From positions 29,085,001-29,149,000 of the forward strand of contig JAPTOF010000002.1 of assembly GCA_028554755.1 (NCBI GenBank): a stretch of DNA of 64,000 bases. Reading direction: 5' to 3'. The DNA is from Cordia subcordata. Taxonomy: Eukaryota; Streptophyta; Magnoliopsida; Boraginales; Cordiaceae. The notes under the pieces were generated by a model that searched no databases, was not told the origin of the DNA, and saw only the letters and a program-made list of their open reading frames with translations. Both the position numbers and the translations under genes were made by a program. Shown here in pieces: positions 37,191 to 51,139 of this stretch. How positions within the stretch are numbered: the first letter of the stretch is position 1; each line of letters opens with the position of its first letter.

Positions 37191-37477
37191 CGTAGGGCTT
37201 AGGTATCGGTAGATGGTTTTGAGTGTATATGTACATGTCATTGAGATGCACTTTTGTTATTATTTATTTCTTTTTTTCTTATTATCATGTCTTATCGTTA
37301 TACATAATATCAAATGTTTAAAAGCTGATTAATATGCCATCATAACAGAGGTTCAATCACCGATGAATATGACATAACAACAAAGGTTCAATCACCAACG
37401 AATATTACAAAATAGCAAAGGTTTAATCACCGATGAATAACACAGGTTAAAAAATATGACATAATAACACAGTTCAA

Positions 37478-40051
37478 TCACCTTGTACAGTTTAAACTGT
37501 TGTGCCCTGTCTGATGATAATTCGAACACCTTCTCCGACCAACTTGATCCGACTGGTCCATTTCGTTGGGGATACGTCTACCACCTAGTCTACCTCTCCT
37601 TCTTTGGCGCAATCGTGCTGGATTGGGCACTAGTTGCCATGTGGGTGCTGATGGCCAGTAATCCTCATGTCCCAAAGGCTCGAACGACATTGAGTATGTT
37701 GCAGTGTACGCTGCCACCGTATATTCCTCTGGTATTAACCCATTGATTGGTTTGTTTAAATAACGTGATAATGCTTGTGCATCCGAACACGACACATGAT
37801 ACGCTGTCCATTTACCACAAGTACATGTCTTCTCGTTGAATTTCACAACTTGTGTTGGAGGTCTTTCAATGAATGACGCCGGTAAGCGCCCGACCTGTGC
37901 CGTACAAGTTGGGAAGTGGAAATTTAAAATACAGTGACGGTGTGAATAAGACTCCCACTTCTCAAAAAGTTCCCTTGTTTTACTTGAGAGCAATGTTTGT
38001 TGTCCAATCAAATAGCTAGCATTTATGGATCGATTGTAAAAGTATTCCACCAATTTTATGAAAGTATGACTGACTAACGCAGTTATCGGTAAGCATCTTA
38101 CACCAACAAGAACACCATTAAAATATTTGACACTGTTCATCGTCAGCATACTCCAACGGGCCCCTCCATCTGAAGAAAGGGTCCAAAGTTCCTTGTCGAT
38201 TTTAGATAAATAGTCGTACGCCTTCCTCCCAACATCACCAGGTGTGGGGTCAACTTCAAGAATTTTTTGCATGATTGCATTATGCTTGCGAACTTGATGT
38301 TCTTTTCCAGCTACCCAACACAAGTTTTTGACGTACTAGTTTCAACAATGCTTCTTCACGTTGCTTTTCAGATGGCGAAGGCAAATACGATGTTTTACAC
38401 GTAAATGCCCGACTGACGAGATATTTTCCACAGCAGCAAGTATCCCTGGGTGACGATCAGATATTAAACAAACCTCTTCCATATCATGGAGAAAATGCTA
38501 CAGCATGAGCCCTAGGAACCATGCCCAACTATCTGTTGTCTCAGCATCAACTATGGCAAATGCCAACGATAAAACTTTCCCTTTTGCATCTGTCGTCAGT
38601 GACGTAAGAAGATGACCCTTGTATGGGCCTCGTAAGTGGGTACCGTCGAGCGTCATCACAGGTCAACAATGCTTCCATGCTGCAATGCACGGTGCAAAAG
38701 CCCAGAAAACATAGTCGAAAATTTTGTACTCTGCCGTCGAACCCGGAAAGAACTTGTAAGTTACGATCATCCCCGGATTCTTTCTCTTCAAAGCTCTAAA
38801 GAACCGTGGAAAGGACTGATATAAGGTGTGCCAATCACCGTATACAAGTTCGATCGCCTTATTTCGCCCACGCCATGCCTTCCCGTAAGATATATCAGCC
38901 TGGAGTGCTTCTTTAACGTGAGCTCGAACAAAACCGACCTCAAAATTAGGTTTATGTTTTACAAAATGTCTTACCATAAATCCGACCAAATCAGCGATAA
39001 GAATTCTGTGCCCACACCGTCTGTTATGAGCTAGGCAGTTGTGTACCCCGCAGTACTTTGTAATCTATATGGATTATCGCGCCTACTACTTTTGCAAGAA
39101 GCGACGTACAAGCTCAGTGTAGACCAGTCGACTGAGTACTCTCTTTGTATGCTGACTGCATCTGTGTACGACCCATTGCACATCTTTTTTGGTAGGAAAA
39201 ACCATGCCCAATGCAAGCTCCTTATTATCTGGGTTCCAAATGGGCTTGCTTGCTGGTATATCCATGCTATCCATGTAGTACTCTTGCATAGCAGTTTGTA
39301 ACTCAACATTATCCAACTCCTCCACCATAGGTACTCCACCGCTGCTCGGACCACCTTCTATGTTAGAGTTTGTATATTCATCGTATTCATCATCATCGTA
39401 CCATGCATTTTATTGGTTCAACTCCACATCCTTGTCATCTTCTTCAAGCTCGGATTGAAATGTGTCCATATTCAAGTCGAACATCGCATGCGAGCCTCCG
39501 GCATGTGATGTCCCAACCACATTATTTATTTCCCGAGGAGTCACGTTTATGTTGGAAGACTCCAGCACGGTCGTCGCCATGTCGTTGCCTTCGTCTTGGT
39601 AACATGTAAAATTTCCATTCAGATCGGGGACACCCTCGTTATAAGGAGTACCACTGACTGTCTGAGGAATGTACACGTCATCCGTGTCTACGTCCACATA
39701 AACATCTGCTGTGCACATGTAATTGGGATGACAAGTAATCTCGTGCATGTCCCGCAGCTCTTCATCGGAATTGACTGCACTAACGCTAAAATACGGATAT
39801 TGGGAGTTGATGAATGCTGATTGAAAACGATGATGCAACGCAACTCTGTCCACGTCATAACGTAAATTGAGCTTCTCATAAACACTGTAAACGAACTCAT
39901 CGTACGACGTTTCTTCTGTTATTTTGACTTTGCGCCTTAGCTTTGCAGTCTCATACTGTACGCCGAAAGGGTCGTTGATTTTTTTGCCTCTATAATGTAA
40001 ACTAACGGTTACTGCGTTTAGATTCATATTATTTTCAGGATTTGTTACCAA
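37478..40051 (-). pseudogene. mudrA: MULE transposase mudrA, broken
   Basis: One frame read on the minus strand from 40051 to 37478 covers a MuDR-type transposase of about 850 residues. The N-terminal part has an acidic linker (SELEEDDKDVELNQ). Next is the MuDR signature LALGMVFPTKKDVQWVVHR, then the catalytic core with TLDGTHLRGPYKGHLLTS and LISDRHPGILAAVE, probably the first two acids of the DDE triad. CTCGKWTAYHVSCSDAQA is a SWIM finger whose final His is Asp. CSNYHQTGHNSLNC is a zinc knuckle whose second Cys is Tyr. In-frame stops are at 39410-39412, 38663-38665, 38498-38500, 38342-38344 and 38336-38338. A frame disturbance lies between about 39170 and 39050. A TATA box is upstream (40152-40159). 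Confidence 0.88.
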
Positions 40052-40151
40052 AAATTGGGTGGTTTACAAATAACCAAGTGTTTTTTTGCTAGTGATAGCT
40101 AAGAAAAAAAAAACAAAGCGATGTGTGCAAGCAACGGGAAGGAGGAGGGGG

Positions 40152-40159
40152 TTTATATA
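40152..40159 (-). promoter_or_regulatory. TATA box of mudrA
   Basis: On the minus strand TATATAAA lies about 100 bp before the ATG at 40051, followed by a CCCCCTCCTCC leader. The layout mirrors the PMD promoter at the other end of the element. Confidence 0.5.
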
Positions 40160-40473
40160 GCCATTCGTGATGCTGAGTTCGTTAGTTGAATATCTGAAAT
40201 ATAGATTTCAGCTATTCAATAAATGAATATGGCTGTCACTTTGTCAGTCATGTATTAATTGATGGGAAGTAAGAACGAAGGCACAAACTTTCGGCTATTC
40301 AATAGCCAAAATTTGCTGTTCAAAAACCAGGAATCTGCCAGGTTGCCAGGGGGAATATATTCCACACCATAGCCGAAAAATTTTTCCGCTATTCAATAGC
40401 CGAATAATTTTTCGGTTTTTCCATACCCGATTTTGGCTATTGAATAGCCGAAAAATTGGTGGGGCCAATTTCC

Positions 40474-40604
40474 CACGTTTTCGTTTTTTGAATACCCGAT
40501 TTCGTTTATTGAAAAATCGAAAGTGCTATTTTTGAAACCCGACCAAAAACAAGGCTATTTTTTAAATTTATTATTTAATTTGTGTTATTTGTAAAAAAAT
40601 TCCC
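40474..40604 (-). repeat. MULE right terminal inverted repeat
   Basis: Reverse complement of the left end with a few mismatches and short indels. Palindromic GGCTATTCAATAGCC motifs continue inward to about 40180. Confidence 0.88.
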
Positions 40605-42189
40605 ATAACCCAATCCCTATCTTTAACCTTTTTAGTTATGACCATATGTGGAGCTTAGCCAGGTCGGCGTGACTAAACTTCTTTGTTTGACCGCTTAACC
40701 TCTTACGCATTTATCTGCTTTGATTTTCTAGAAAAAATTACCAATTAAGGACCTTTCCAAAGTTTACCTTGTTTCATAATTTTAAGCCTGTGTTTCTTGC
40801 AGTTTATTTATAAACTAAGCTGCCGTCGAGAGTAGGATTGGACTAAGAACCTCTGATATTATCTAATTAGAAATTCTTGGTCTTATCCAAGCCAGGAATT
40901 CCTTCAATTATGATGTGTACATACTAATACGAGTATTTTTCTCTTTTTTATCGGCTATGGACTTAGAGCTTGAATTTTCAACAATCCATGTAGCTAAGAG
41001 ATACTTTCTTTAAGTAATAGACTTTTCTTCAAGCATGACGGTCTCGTTATGGCTGGTTTGGACTTACCACATCAATGGCCTCTTTAATTCTAATCGAACC
41101 ACAGAACAAGTTAAGTGGGACTAACTATAAAGTTGTGAAACCAAGGGTGTTGTGGTTGTAAATCTTTGATATGTGTGGGAAACTATTAGCCAGGATAAGC
41201 CCCTTGCCTGAATGAGTAACCTTATTTGGAACCAAGGGGTCATATTGCACGTGTCACCCTTATTGAGTCTCGTAGCTTTTGAAGGTTTCGGGTTTGGACT
41301 TAAGAGTCCTTTGTCGAAATTCGCTCGAGTTTCAATTAATGAGACTCTTTCTTCGGGATCCGCTTATATGCTTGGTGTTTGAAATTGATAGTTCTCTGTC
41401 GAGATCTGCTTGTAGTTTTCGTAGATTATAAACGAATTTAGACATTGGATCGGGGCTTGAAATCTTTGATATGATTCAATTAGTAGCTCTTGGTTTATTC
41501 GGACTAGTATTCATAGCACAATACTCTTTTATCTAAAACTCTTAGGCTCGGCTTAAGCGGGATCCTTCTTTTGGCCAGCTACAAATCTTGAATTCATCGT
41601 TGACAACCTCGAGCCATGTAGTTTAGATTTTGTGACCTAATCTGTTTGAAGCTTTCTTCAGGAAAAACATTCTCAATAAAATATAAGCTGGTCTGGGTTT
41701 ACCACTCAGTAATATATAAGTTCTAGTAAGGTTTCCCAAGTCAGTAGCTCCATTAGGTCTAGTCAAACCGTATAATGGGTTGAGTGAAATTACCTAGTGA
41801 ACCCAGAACTTTATGTTGATGATAGCTTGAAATTATGACTTCATGAAAAGCCAAGATGACTCTTAGCTTATTTTAACCTTTTATTTATTTTTAGGGACGA
41901 TGACCCATACTTCCTTGGCTCGTAGCTCTGTTTTCTTTATTTATCATGTTCGGGCTACGTGCTTGTAGCTTAGCCCCTTGGCTTGATTCATCATTTCTAG
42001 AAGTTAAAGCTCGTTGGGGAGTGTTGAGTCATAACTTGTCTTTCTTCTTTCTTTCGATTATTTCTCTATGCCTCAAGACTTTGCCCTAATAAAATTTATT
42101 CACTTTTGCTTGGTCTTGTCATAGAGTAATAAGATTGCCAATCCACAAGATTGTCGGGGCTTGTGGCCTCCAAATGATTGGAACTGTAG

Positions 42190-42895
42190 CTTATCACAGT
42201 TTGTGGTCTTCAAATGATTTGAGTTGAAGCTTGTCGAGGCTTGTAGTCTTAGACAAGTTCCAGCCGTAGCTCTCTTCAAGGATCATGACCTTTGACATGT
42301 TTAAGCTTTTAGCTCTATAGAGAGTCTTGGTCTTTTGATATGTTTGAGCTTTTAGCTCTTTAAAGGTTCTTGGACTTTTATATGTAGCTTTGTCGAGGCT
42401 CATGGCCTTTTATGTCTAGCTTCATTGAGGCTTGTGGCCTTTTGATATGTTTGAGCTTTTAGCTATTTAGAGGCTTATCACCTTTTTGTATATAATCAGT
42501 GGTTAGAGGCTGAGGTGGCATGACCAGATTATTGTCAAGTCAACGGGAGGCTAAGATGGTGTGACCGATTTGTTGTCGAATCCTCGGTCAGAGGCTAAGG
42601 TAGCATGACCAGTTTGTTGTCAAATTCCCAATCGAAGGCCACCTCAGAGGCTAAGATGGTGTGACCAGTTTGCTGTCGAATCCCCGGTTAAAGGCTAAGG
42701 TGGCATGACCAATTTTTTGCCAAATTCCTAATCAAAAGGCTAAGGTGGCATGACCGGTTTGTTGTCGAACTCCTGTTCAGAGGCTAAGGTGGCGTGACCG
42801 AGTTACTGTCAAACTCGTGGTTAGGCTAAGGTGGTGTAACTGAGTTACTGTCGAACTCCCAATCAGAGGCTAAGGTGGAGTAACCGATTTGCTGT
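42190..42895. repeat. Two tandem arrays inside the LTR element
   Basis: From 42505 to about 42895 there are roughly eight to nine degenerate units of about 45-50 bp built on GAGGCTAAGGTGGCATGACC plus GTTTGTTGTCGAA. Just before, at 42200-42480, a second array has units with GATATGTTTGAGCTTTTAGC. Such non-coding arrays are common in the large spacers of Ty3/Tat-type elements. Confidence 0.7.
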
Positions 42896-43833
42896 CATTC
42901 AAAGCTCTAATCGTGCCTTTATGCTTCTCAGCCTTGTGCTTTAGTTCTCTATAAAATCTGTTGGTTCTTGAGTTGTCATGTTCATTTATCTCGGTACGTG
43001 CTTCCTTGACAATCTCGTGGTCTCCTCGGACTTAATTTGATGTTTCTTCTTTTCAGGCATCTTCGAGGCACATTGATCATAGTGCTCATCGGATGCTTAA
43101 AGAAGCTTCACACACTGAGGGATAATGATGAAGGTGAGGAGCTCCAAATTGATCATTCGGATCAAGCATATGAATAAAGATAATCCAACCATAACCCGAT
43201 AAGCGAAGCAAATGAATAAAGATAATCAGACCATAACCCCGATAAGCAAAGCAAGATCTCCTTTGCATATATATTAAGGGTGAGGTTTCCAAGCTCTTGA
43301 TTAAGCGTCACCCATGTGGTCAATTGTATGCTTGTTGGGATGTGCCTTCCTTCATCCTAGGAATACCCAAAAGAACACTATGCCGTACCCGATGAGCCCT
43401 CATACTCCTCGGGCTATATCCGCTCAAAAAAACCAATTTTTGTCCATGAACTTCATTGTGCCCAAAAATTTACGAAACCAACTCTTTTCAAAGAATAGTG
43501 AGATGTTACCATAACTTATGAATCACGATGCACAGAGCTGTGCAAGTTTTTTTTTTTTTTTTTTGCAATAATAAAAAATGCTTCATTGTTAAAGATATTA
43601 TAATATTGATTTGTATGGTCTCTGCAACAAGTGCTGTAGTGTTCTAATTACACGTAGCACGGAATCAACTGATGAGGTAATGACTATTTTGCGAAAAGTG
43701 GCGGCAAGTGTGCAATGTATATGTGAGATATCCCTCAATGCATGCCCTTGGACTTCATAGAGAATAGATTGACTGACTAGGGAACGATTTTATTTATTGT
43801 AACATATGGTTCTCAATGGAAATGTTGTATAGT

Positions 43834-43851
43834 TTTTCACAAACGGCGTCA
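43834..43851 (-). other. Primer binding site of the LTR element
   Basis: On the minus strand TGACGCCGTTTGTGAAAA lies 3 nt after the end of the 5' LTR. It is one or two transitions from the TGGCGCCGTCTGTGGG primer site of plant Ty3/gypsy elements. Confidence 0.55.
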
Positions 43852-43854
43852 ATC

Positions 43855-44292
43855 TGATCTGGCAAGGAATCAGATGGTTTCATGACGGTCTTCTTCTCCG
43901 GCCATGCAGGACCTACAAAGCAAGGTTCACACCATCGGGAGTCCGGTGTTAGCGCCTCCAACAATCAAGTTAGTATATATTAAATGATAGTATGAATTAA
44001 AGAAAAGAGAGAGAGAGAGAGAGAGAGAGCGCTTGTATATCTTTGGATGAAATGGCTTGCCCCTCTTGTTTGTGTGCTTAAGGTTATTTATAGGGTGTCC
44101 CCTTGAATAAGTGGTCTTCCTAAAGTCATTACCGTACATTTATGTTCGAGATAGCCTAATATTATCGGGACGTAAATCCACTATTAGGATACGACGTTTC
44201 CAGGGATCAAGACAACTTCATAGGCGGCCACATTTTAGGTAATCCAGCGGAATCAGTTAGGGTTAGAGAAGGGCGTAGCCCAATCCCTATCA
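43855..44292 (-). repeat. 5' LTR (unbroken copy)
   Basis: 438 bp, the intact partner of the LTR at 32540-32988/40614-40622. It holds an AG microsatellite (about 44006-44029) and a TTATTTATAGG TATA-like motif in plus orientation. Its CCCAATCCCTATCA end gives the empty-site version of the Mutator-like element's insertion point. Confidence 0.75.
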
Positions 44293-44998
44293 GCAGCCGT
44301 TACTTATCATCAGCACCTTTTGAGTTAAAAAGGAAAACAAAAGGTTATTATATAATTATAAATCACTTTATTTTTTTAGTTTTAAATTCTAATGAACTAA
44401 TTTCTTTTCAATTTCTTAAATTTATTAAGTATTTTTCATTTCAAGTTACTTTTCACAATTGTAACTTTCACCAATCACAATTATAAAAGTCAGAAAAACT
44501 TCCTATCTCGTGAATCAAGCTAATAATGTTCACTTCGGTTTTAGTTTTTAACTACTTCTATGCTGATAACTCGTGTTTATATGAATATTATTAATATTTT
44601 CTTTCTATAAATTAATTAATTTGAGTTTTTTGTTCTTGCCATTTTCTTATTCTTTATTATTACTATGATTGTTATTTGCTTTTTGTCATTGATCTAAAAT
44701 GAGCATATAAAGTGTGAAAATAAACTTGATATTAAAGTGAGCAAATAAAATTATTTATCATCATATAGCAATTTTCTCATGGATAATTAAACCCAAATAA
44801 TGATTTGGGTTAATAACTTGACACGAATCATGATTTGGTTGAACTACTTTTTCGCCACCCTTAATTGAAAATATTGGGTTCGCCACTGTTTGGCTTTACT
44901 TATTTTGTGCGTATAAGCATCCAAATAGTAAAAAATATTTATTTGGGTTTCTTTTTCTAGGTACTTATAAGTACCTAAAATAAGCAAAGCCAAACACC

Positions 44999-46700
44999 TT
45001 CTAAATTAGTACAGCATATAAGAATTATAATTTTATTCTCAGAGTAACTTTAACCCCTTGCTAAGCACTCTTTGCTAATAAAAGACATATGCAGGACTTG
45101 ACATGCCATAGTAGCTAGGCCTTTGGCCAAAAGGTCTCTGCAAAATATATAAGGTGTAAGTCATTGAGAGTAGTAACGAACAAAATCAAGCACAAGATGG
45201 ACATGACATATCACTTACATAACCATATCATCCAACAATTAAGGAATGTAATTTAAGAAGAAAAGGCGAAATCAATTCAATAGAAGGAGAAGGAGAAAAA
45301 GCTAATAGAGAAGGACTCCTTTCCTGAATTTTGCCAACTATATCCATGAATGAATGTAATGGCTCGTTTAGATTGACTTTCTTCAAAAGCAATTCTTTTG
45401 ACAACTTTTGAAAACAAACTTTTTTTTTTTTTTTTTGTGAAACCAAAAGGTCTACCTTCTGAAAAAAGCTATATTTGAACTTCTTTCAGCTTCAGCTCTT
45501 TTGAAAGTCAAACCAAACAATTATTTCAAAAAAAATATACTTTTTTTTAAGGAAAAAAGAACTTTTTGGTGAAAGAAACCAAATCCAAATAGGCCCTAAG
45601 TCTTATCCGTGCTTACAAGTTGTTGCAATCCCAGCAAACAGAACAATTGTATCTCATAGTATGTGTACATACATCCCATGCCACATGAAACTAGAAAATA
45701 TACTTCAGAAGCATTATGATAAGTCAAAAATTGCCTCCATTTTATCAGGTGGAACACTACATGAACAAGGCAGTCCTCATTCTATACAAATGTCGAAGAA
45801 TTACAAACTGAAAGCAATTCTAGTCCCAGAATCAGTCTAAGATCTGAAATTTAGGAAGTTATGACTCATATTCCCTTTACGGGAGATACCATATGCAGAC
45901 AATGCTCAGTCTATGAAAACATAACCAAATCAGAGGAATTAGGGGATGCCTACCTCAGTGATCCCAAGGAAGACTGAAATTAACTTTCATACTTTATTTT
46001 AGTCGGCAAGACCACTTAACCCAACAATTCCACTTATTTCAATCCCCAAATCCATTTACCACCCAATTGTAAACTATCTTAGATCCGTCTCAAACCAGAA
46101 ATGAGCACTAAAAGAAGCTCATTTACAACTTTTTTTTAGAAACTAAAATTTTTAACTTAAAAAAGTACTTTTTTCAAATGCTGTTAGAAAAAGCCAATCC
46201 AAACGAGCCCTTAGTATATATCTCTCGTTATCATTCCTTTATGTGCTAATAATTCTTTTTCATGACTACCAAATTCAGACACAACTTGATTCAAATAAAC
46301 ATTTGGCATTCCGTGTAAATAACAAATTCATAAGTAACGACTTCTCATAATCAGTGTAGCTGTAATGGGTGCTCTTTCTTAATCACAATCTAATTCAATT
46401 TGGTTATGCCACGCCAAAACTTAAAAGGTCCTTGAAAAAATAACCATCCGGAATCAGCTTTCATAAAATTAGGTCGTTATTTATAACCATAAGAGGAAAG
46501 CAGAACTAAAGAACAGGAGAAAGCAACTTAACATCAATTTGGAAGTAGGTAATTAATTTAGAAGTTTAATGGAGTTGAATAGTCGAATTTAAGCTCATAT
46601 ATTTCTTAATCTTGATTGGCTCCACGCTGCGTATATATATATATATTGAAAAGTCATACTAGTGTAGTTATGCCCCATAACTATCTGTCACTTCAATTAG
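44999..46700. repeat. Array unit: intron-1 copy plus upstream flank, no gene
   Basis: Collinear with 8763-10620 (NDUFB2 intron 1 fragment, MITE fragment, upstream flank) up to the TGCCCCATAACT landmark. No orphan gene follows. A minus-strand frame at 45228-45446 is not supported. Confidence 0.75.
45362..45598. mobile_element. MITE, same family as 5566-5808
   Basis: Inverted ends GGCTCGTTTAGATTGACTTT and AACCAAATCCAAATAGGCCC, about 237 bp, at the position matching the MITE in NDUFB2 intron 1. It was therefore present before the array amplified. Confidence 0.6.
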
Positions 46701-47329
46701 TCGCACTTAGTTAATGGAACATCCAATTTCAAAGCAAACAACTCCCAGTCGTCGCTCGCTGTGTTCGATCGGTTGTGTGCATGCATACTCTTTTCACGTT
46801 TTACTAATTCATGCCATATTTGAATATTGATTTGCATGATTACATGCATGACAATGCATTATATGCAAAAAAAAAAAAAAAGAAAAGGAAAGAAAAAGAA
46901 AAAAGCTTTTTGGGTATGAATATATATAGCGTGCTATTACTGCTTGTAAATGCTTGTTTGCTGTCAAACAAACCCCTTATGCTGCTTCCATCATAGATAG
47001 ATCAACATTTGTTCTTCTCTTGCTGAATCATTCACTCGATGGACTTGCAAAATTGGATGATTCAAAGTTCAGGATCCAAAGCTTAAATCATAATGCAGGT
47101 GCATCAACTGAAGAAAATTTCTAAAAATATTCTTTTTGATGTTAAACACAAATTGGACTTCTTTAGGAATGCAAGAGATAATCTTTTGAATAGGATAATT
47201 TACATAAAATGAAGAAGGATAGAAAATATGTTTACTTACTTTTTGTATCATGGTTGTCACGCACGTCTTTTCGTTATTAATGAAAATATTTACAAGTTTG
47301 TTTAATTTGCGGTCTTAGAGTTGTGATTA
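46701..47329. other. Unique AT-rich DNA, no gene recognised
   Basis: Lies between an upstream-flank copy and the large segmental duplicate. Contains an A-rich run at about 46866-46905. Short frames at 46811-46996 and 47069-47260 are unsupported. Confidence 0.4.
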
Positions 47330-48201
47330 TCTTGAATTTCCACCATCTCACCAAGTTTCCCCTTTACCACATCCATAGTTTGCATAAGAATCGGCTCCTA
47401 TTGGCTTTCCTTATTTGCAAGTGCATCTTCTTTATTTTCTTGGGCCGAGCCATTCATCTCTACATCAGTTGAGCTTGGTTTGTTAGCTTCCTCATCAAGG
47501 ACGGAAAAATGGTTACCATTCTTTTGAGTTGGGGTCAAGAAGTCCTTAGCTTTTTTATGCTTGTGGTGAGACCGGGGGAGACTTTATCCCATTTGGAGTA
47601 GCTTCTTTACTAGGTTCAATAAAGTAATATTTATCCCATGCATAATCATCTATAGTTTTTTCTTAAACAAGATTTAATATATATCTTCCCATTATCTTTC
47701 TTTTATGTAAGTATTATTTATTTCTTCATCATGCGTACTTGACTCCCATGCACTCATATCTGAATGACCATTTATTGCTTTGTTTGAAGATAAAAGAAAA
47801 TGGAAGGAAAATTTAAATTTTAAAATTATATAATCGAAATTATTAATTGTCTATAATATAAATGAATGAGATTATATTCTACCACTTAATCGTTCGCAAA
47901 CATCAATAGTTAGAAACGTGTCCTAATCTTTTTGAACCTTTTCATAGCATTCCGTGTAAATAACCAATTTTTAATTTATTAAAACTTTGACACAAAAAAA
48001 AAAAGAAAAAAACCCAATACTAATTAGTCTAACTCTAATGGCGCGCCTCCTAGTTGTTTCTAATTCAATTTGGTTACAATGCGGTACTTGATAGACACTT
48101 GATAAATTAACAACTCCACAATAACATTCACAAAGTTAGAAGAATTAGAAGGAAAAAAAAAAAACTTCAATGTCACGTTATTCATAACTCATAACAGAAA
48201 A

Positions 48202-48262
<61 letters not shown>

Positions 48263-50990
48263 ACGTGACAGTAATCAGGAAATATGAGGCTTTGGTCTAA
48301 CTATAAAATTTTATTTATTAAACTATAAAGTTTTTGGGACAAAATTTGACCAAAAATGTTATTAAAAAAAAGTCATCAATTGTCTAGTCTTCTATTAGAT
48401 ATTGAACTTTAAACTATTTTAAGAATAATATTAGACATTAAACAATATGAAATAGTATTTATGAAAAAATAAAGAAAAAATATAAATTTTAACATATAAT
48501 AAAAAGATAGCTCTTTAGCGCCTTTTCCAAAAGTTTCAATCTGAAGCTTATGGCTCGGTTTACTGGCAAAAAATTAGAATTATTTTCTAGAAAATTTTTC
48601 ATAAAAAATAGAATATCATGTTTGTAAAGAAAAATTTTCTAAAATGAGAACTAAAAAAATAGTTTTTCAAATTTTCCAAATTAAAGAAGAAAAATGAAAA
48701 ACAACTTTGGATTGATTTCCAAAGTTTCATTTGATAATTTGGAGTGTTTCTAACAATTCTCCATTTGAAAACACGCCTAAAATTTTAAAATTTTAATTTG
48801 ACCCTTAGTTCGATTTTCTTGTCTTATTTGTCTCTTCACTGACCTTTTTTTTTTACTTCATCTATTTCTTAATTTTAATTTTTATCCATCTCAACACATA
48901 ATGAGAAAAAAGAATGATGATAATTTTAATAATAACAACATATAATATAGTATATACATACACACACAATTATACATACACATACACTCTTTAGAACTTC
49001 GACAATGATTACGAAATTTTTTCAATGTACTTTCTAGTTTTATAAGAAGAGAAAAATTTTAAAAATTATTATTAAATCAATTCATTTTTCAGCTTTATAG
49101 TAGAAGAAATGAATTTTTTATTTTAAATTAGTAAATGCATTTGTAACTATTTTCTCAATTTTCTGTAAAAAAATAAGAATTCCAATCTTTTAAGGAATAA
49201 AAATAATTTTCTATAAATAAACAAGGCCTATAATTTTTTAACTCTTTTCCTCCTTGGCTTTTTATCAAAAATCCTTTCGGGAAATGCATCAAACATGTTA
49301 AGTTTGCCTTCCACATAAGCTGCACACGAAAGGTTAAACCACATAAAATACTTTTAAAGTGCCAAAAAATTGAGCCAAATAGTCTTTAGAACTTGTCTTG
49401 ATTAATTTTTTTTATGAAAAGTACTTTTTTAGGAAAAAATATATTTATTTTACAATAAATATTTAGCTTAACTTTTTTTAAGAAATAAAAATTAAAAAAC
49501 GTAAATCAGCTTTTTTCAAAAATTAAGAATTTTATCTTTTAAAAAAAAAACGTTTTTAAAAAATTATAAAACAAAAGGCGTTTCTTCAAAAATTAATTAG
49601 TTCGAACGTGTCGTTATTATAGAAGTTGATGAAGTTGACTGGTCAATTTAAGATCATTTCTTAATACTAATTGGCGCCATATTACGTATTGAAATACCAT
49701 GGCAATTACGGATTAGTATCCTTTCATGTTAGCACTTTTGTAATATTGATATGAAAGGATCATCTTAATTATTTGTGTTAGTTAAATTATCTTAACTATT
49801 AATGTGAGGGGATTTTAATCCGGTAGTTATGCCCCATAACCATTTGCCACTTTGATTAGTCACAAGCTAGTTGAAAATTATCTGAAACACTATTTTATCA
49901 AATAGTAATAATTTGGAGGGATAAAATACATGTTACTCTCTTGTAATTTGTGTAATTAGATGATAGTTCTCTTGTCTTTAATTCTTTAAACTTACCACAT
50001 TATCCCCTATATTTTTTAAAATGTGGCATATAATATTCTACGGTTACATTCTTTGTTTAAATTAATGTATTGTGTATCATAAGCTGTCATTTTTTCTTTG
50101 GCATCTATGTGTGTTAAAACTTGTAATGCATTTTATGTCCACAAAAATATATAATCTTTTAGCTAAGATAACTAGACAATAACAGAAAAAAGATATAATG
50201 TACGACCTTTTAAAAAGTACAATGGAGTAATGTAACAAGTTTTGAAAGGATAAAGAATGATCAGCCAACTAGACAAACCACAGGAGGTAATAAACTAATT
50301 AACTCGACAAACTAAGGGAGGTATTAAGCTATTAGATAAATCACAAGGAGTTAACATGCCAATTTTCAAAAGCACAGAGAAGAAAAAAGAAAACAAGAGG
50401 AAAATTAAAATCTAAAATTATAGAATTGAAGTTATTAATTGTTTATAATATAAATGAACGAGATTATATTTGCAAACGTTAATGATTAAGAAATGATCCT
50501 AATCTTCTGAACTTTTTCATAGTGTTCCGTGTAAACAACAAATTCGTAAATGACTTTTCGGATCCTTGACAAAAAAAGAAACAAACACTTCCCAATACCA
50601 ATTAAAAACCAGCTTTAATGGCGCACCTTCTTAATTGTTTCTAATTCAATTTGGTTACGCAAGCGGTGGTTGATAGACACTTTGATAAATTAACAACTCG
50701 ACATGAGCTTTCACAAAGTTAGAAGAATCAGGAAGAACTACTAAAATTTCAATGTCACGTTATTCATAACTCATAAGAGAAAAAGGAGAGAAAAAAATGA
50801 CAGAAAGCAACTTAACTGTAATCAAGAAACAGAAGGCTTTGGTCTAACTATGAAATTTTAGTTATTGAAATATAGAATTTTTAGGATTAGAAATTTGACA
50901 AAAAAATGTTATTGAATAATAGTCCTGAATTGTTTGATCTTCTATTAGATACTAAACAATGTGGGGTAGTATCTCTACTTCTCTACTTAT
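47330..50990. repeat. Large segmental duplicate, partner 14941-18660
   Basis: Same order of landmarks as 14941-18660. It starts with the minus-strand decayed coding scrap (NGNHFSVLDE-like), includes an expanded (GA)n at 48207-48254 that the partner lacks, and ends near ATACTAAACAATGTGGGG. No intact gene. Confidence 0.75.
48207..48254. repeat. (GA)n microsatellite
   Basis: About 24 GA dinucleotides. The partner copy near 15835 has only AAGGAGAAAAAAG, so it expanded after duplication. Confidence 0.9.
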
Positions 50991-51139
50991 ATAAAAAGAT
51001 TTACTTTTTTAAGCACTATTCATTTATGGATCTTCTCAATTATGAATGGTACCAAAGAAGTGATAATATTGTAATAAATTTTTAAAAAATACATGATTAT
51101 TAATGAAAAATTGTATAATATTTGTAATGGCAAGTTTGG

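Noticed and set aside
42194..42403. Minus-strand 69-codon ORF in the LTR element
   Set aside because: It is a translation of degenerate tandem repeats with no gag or pol similarity.
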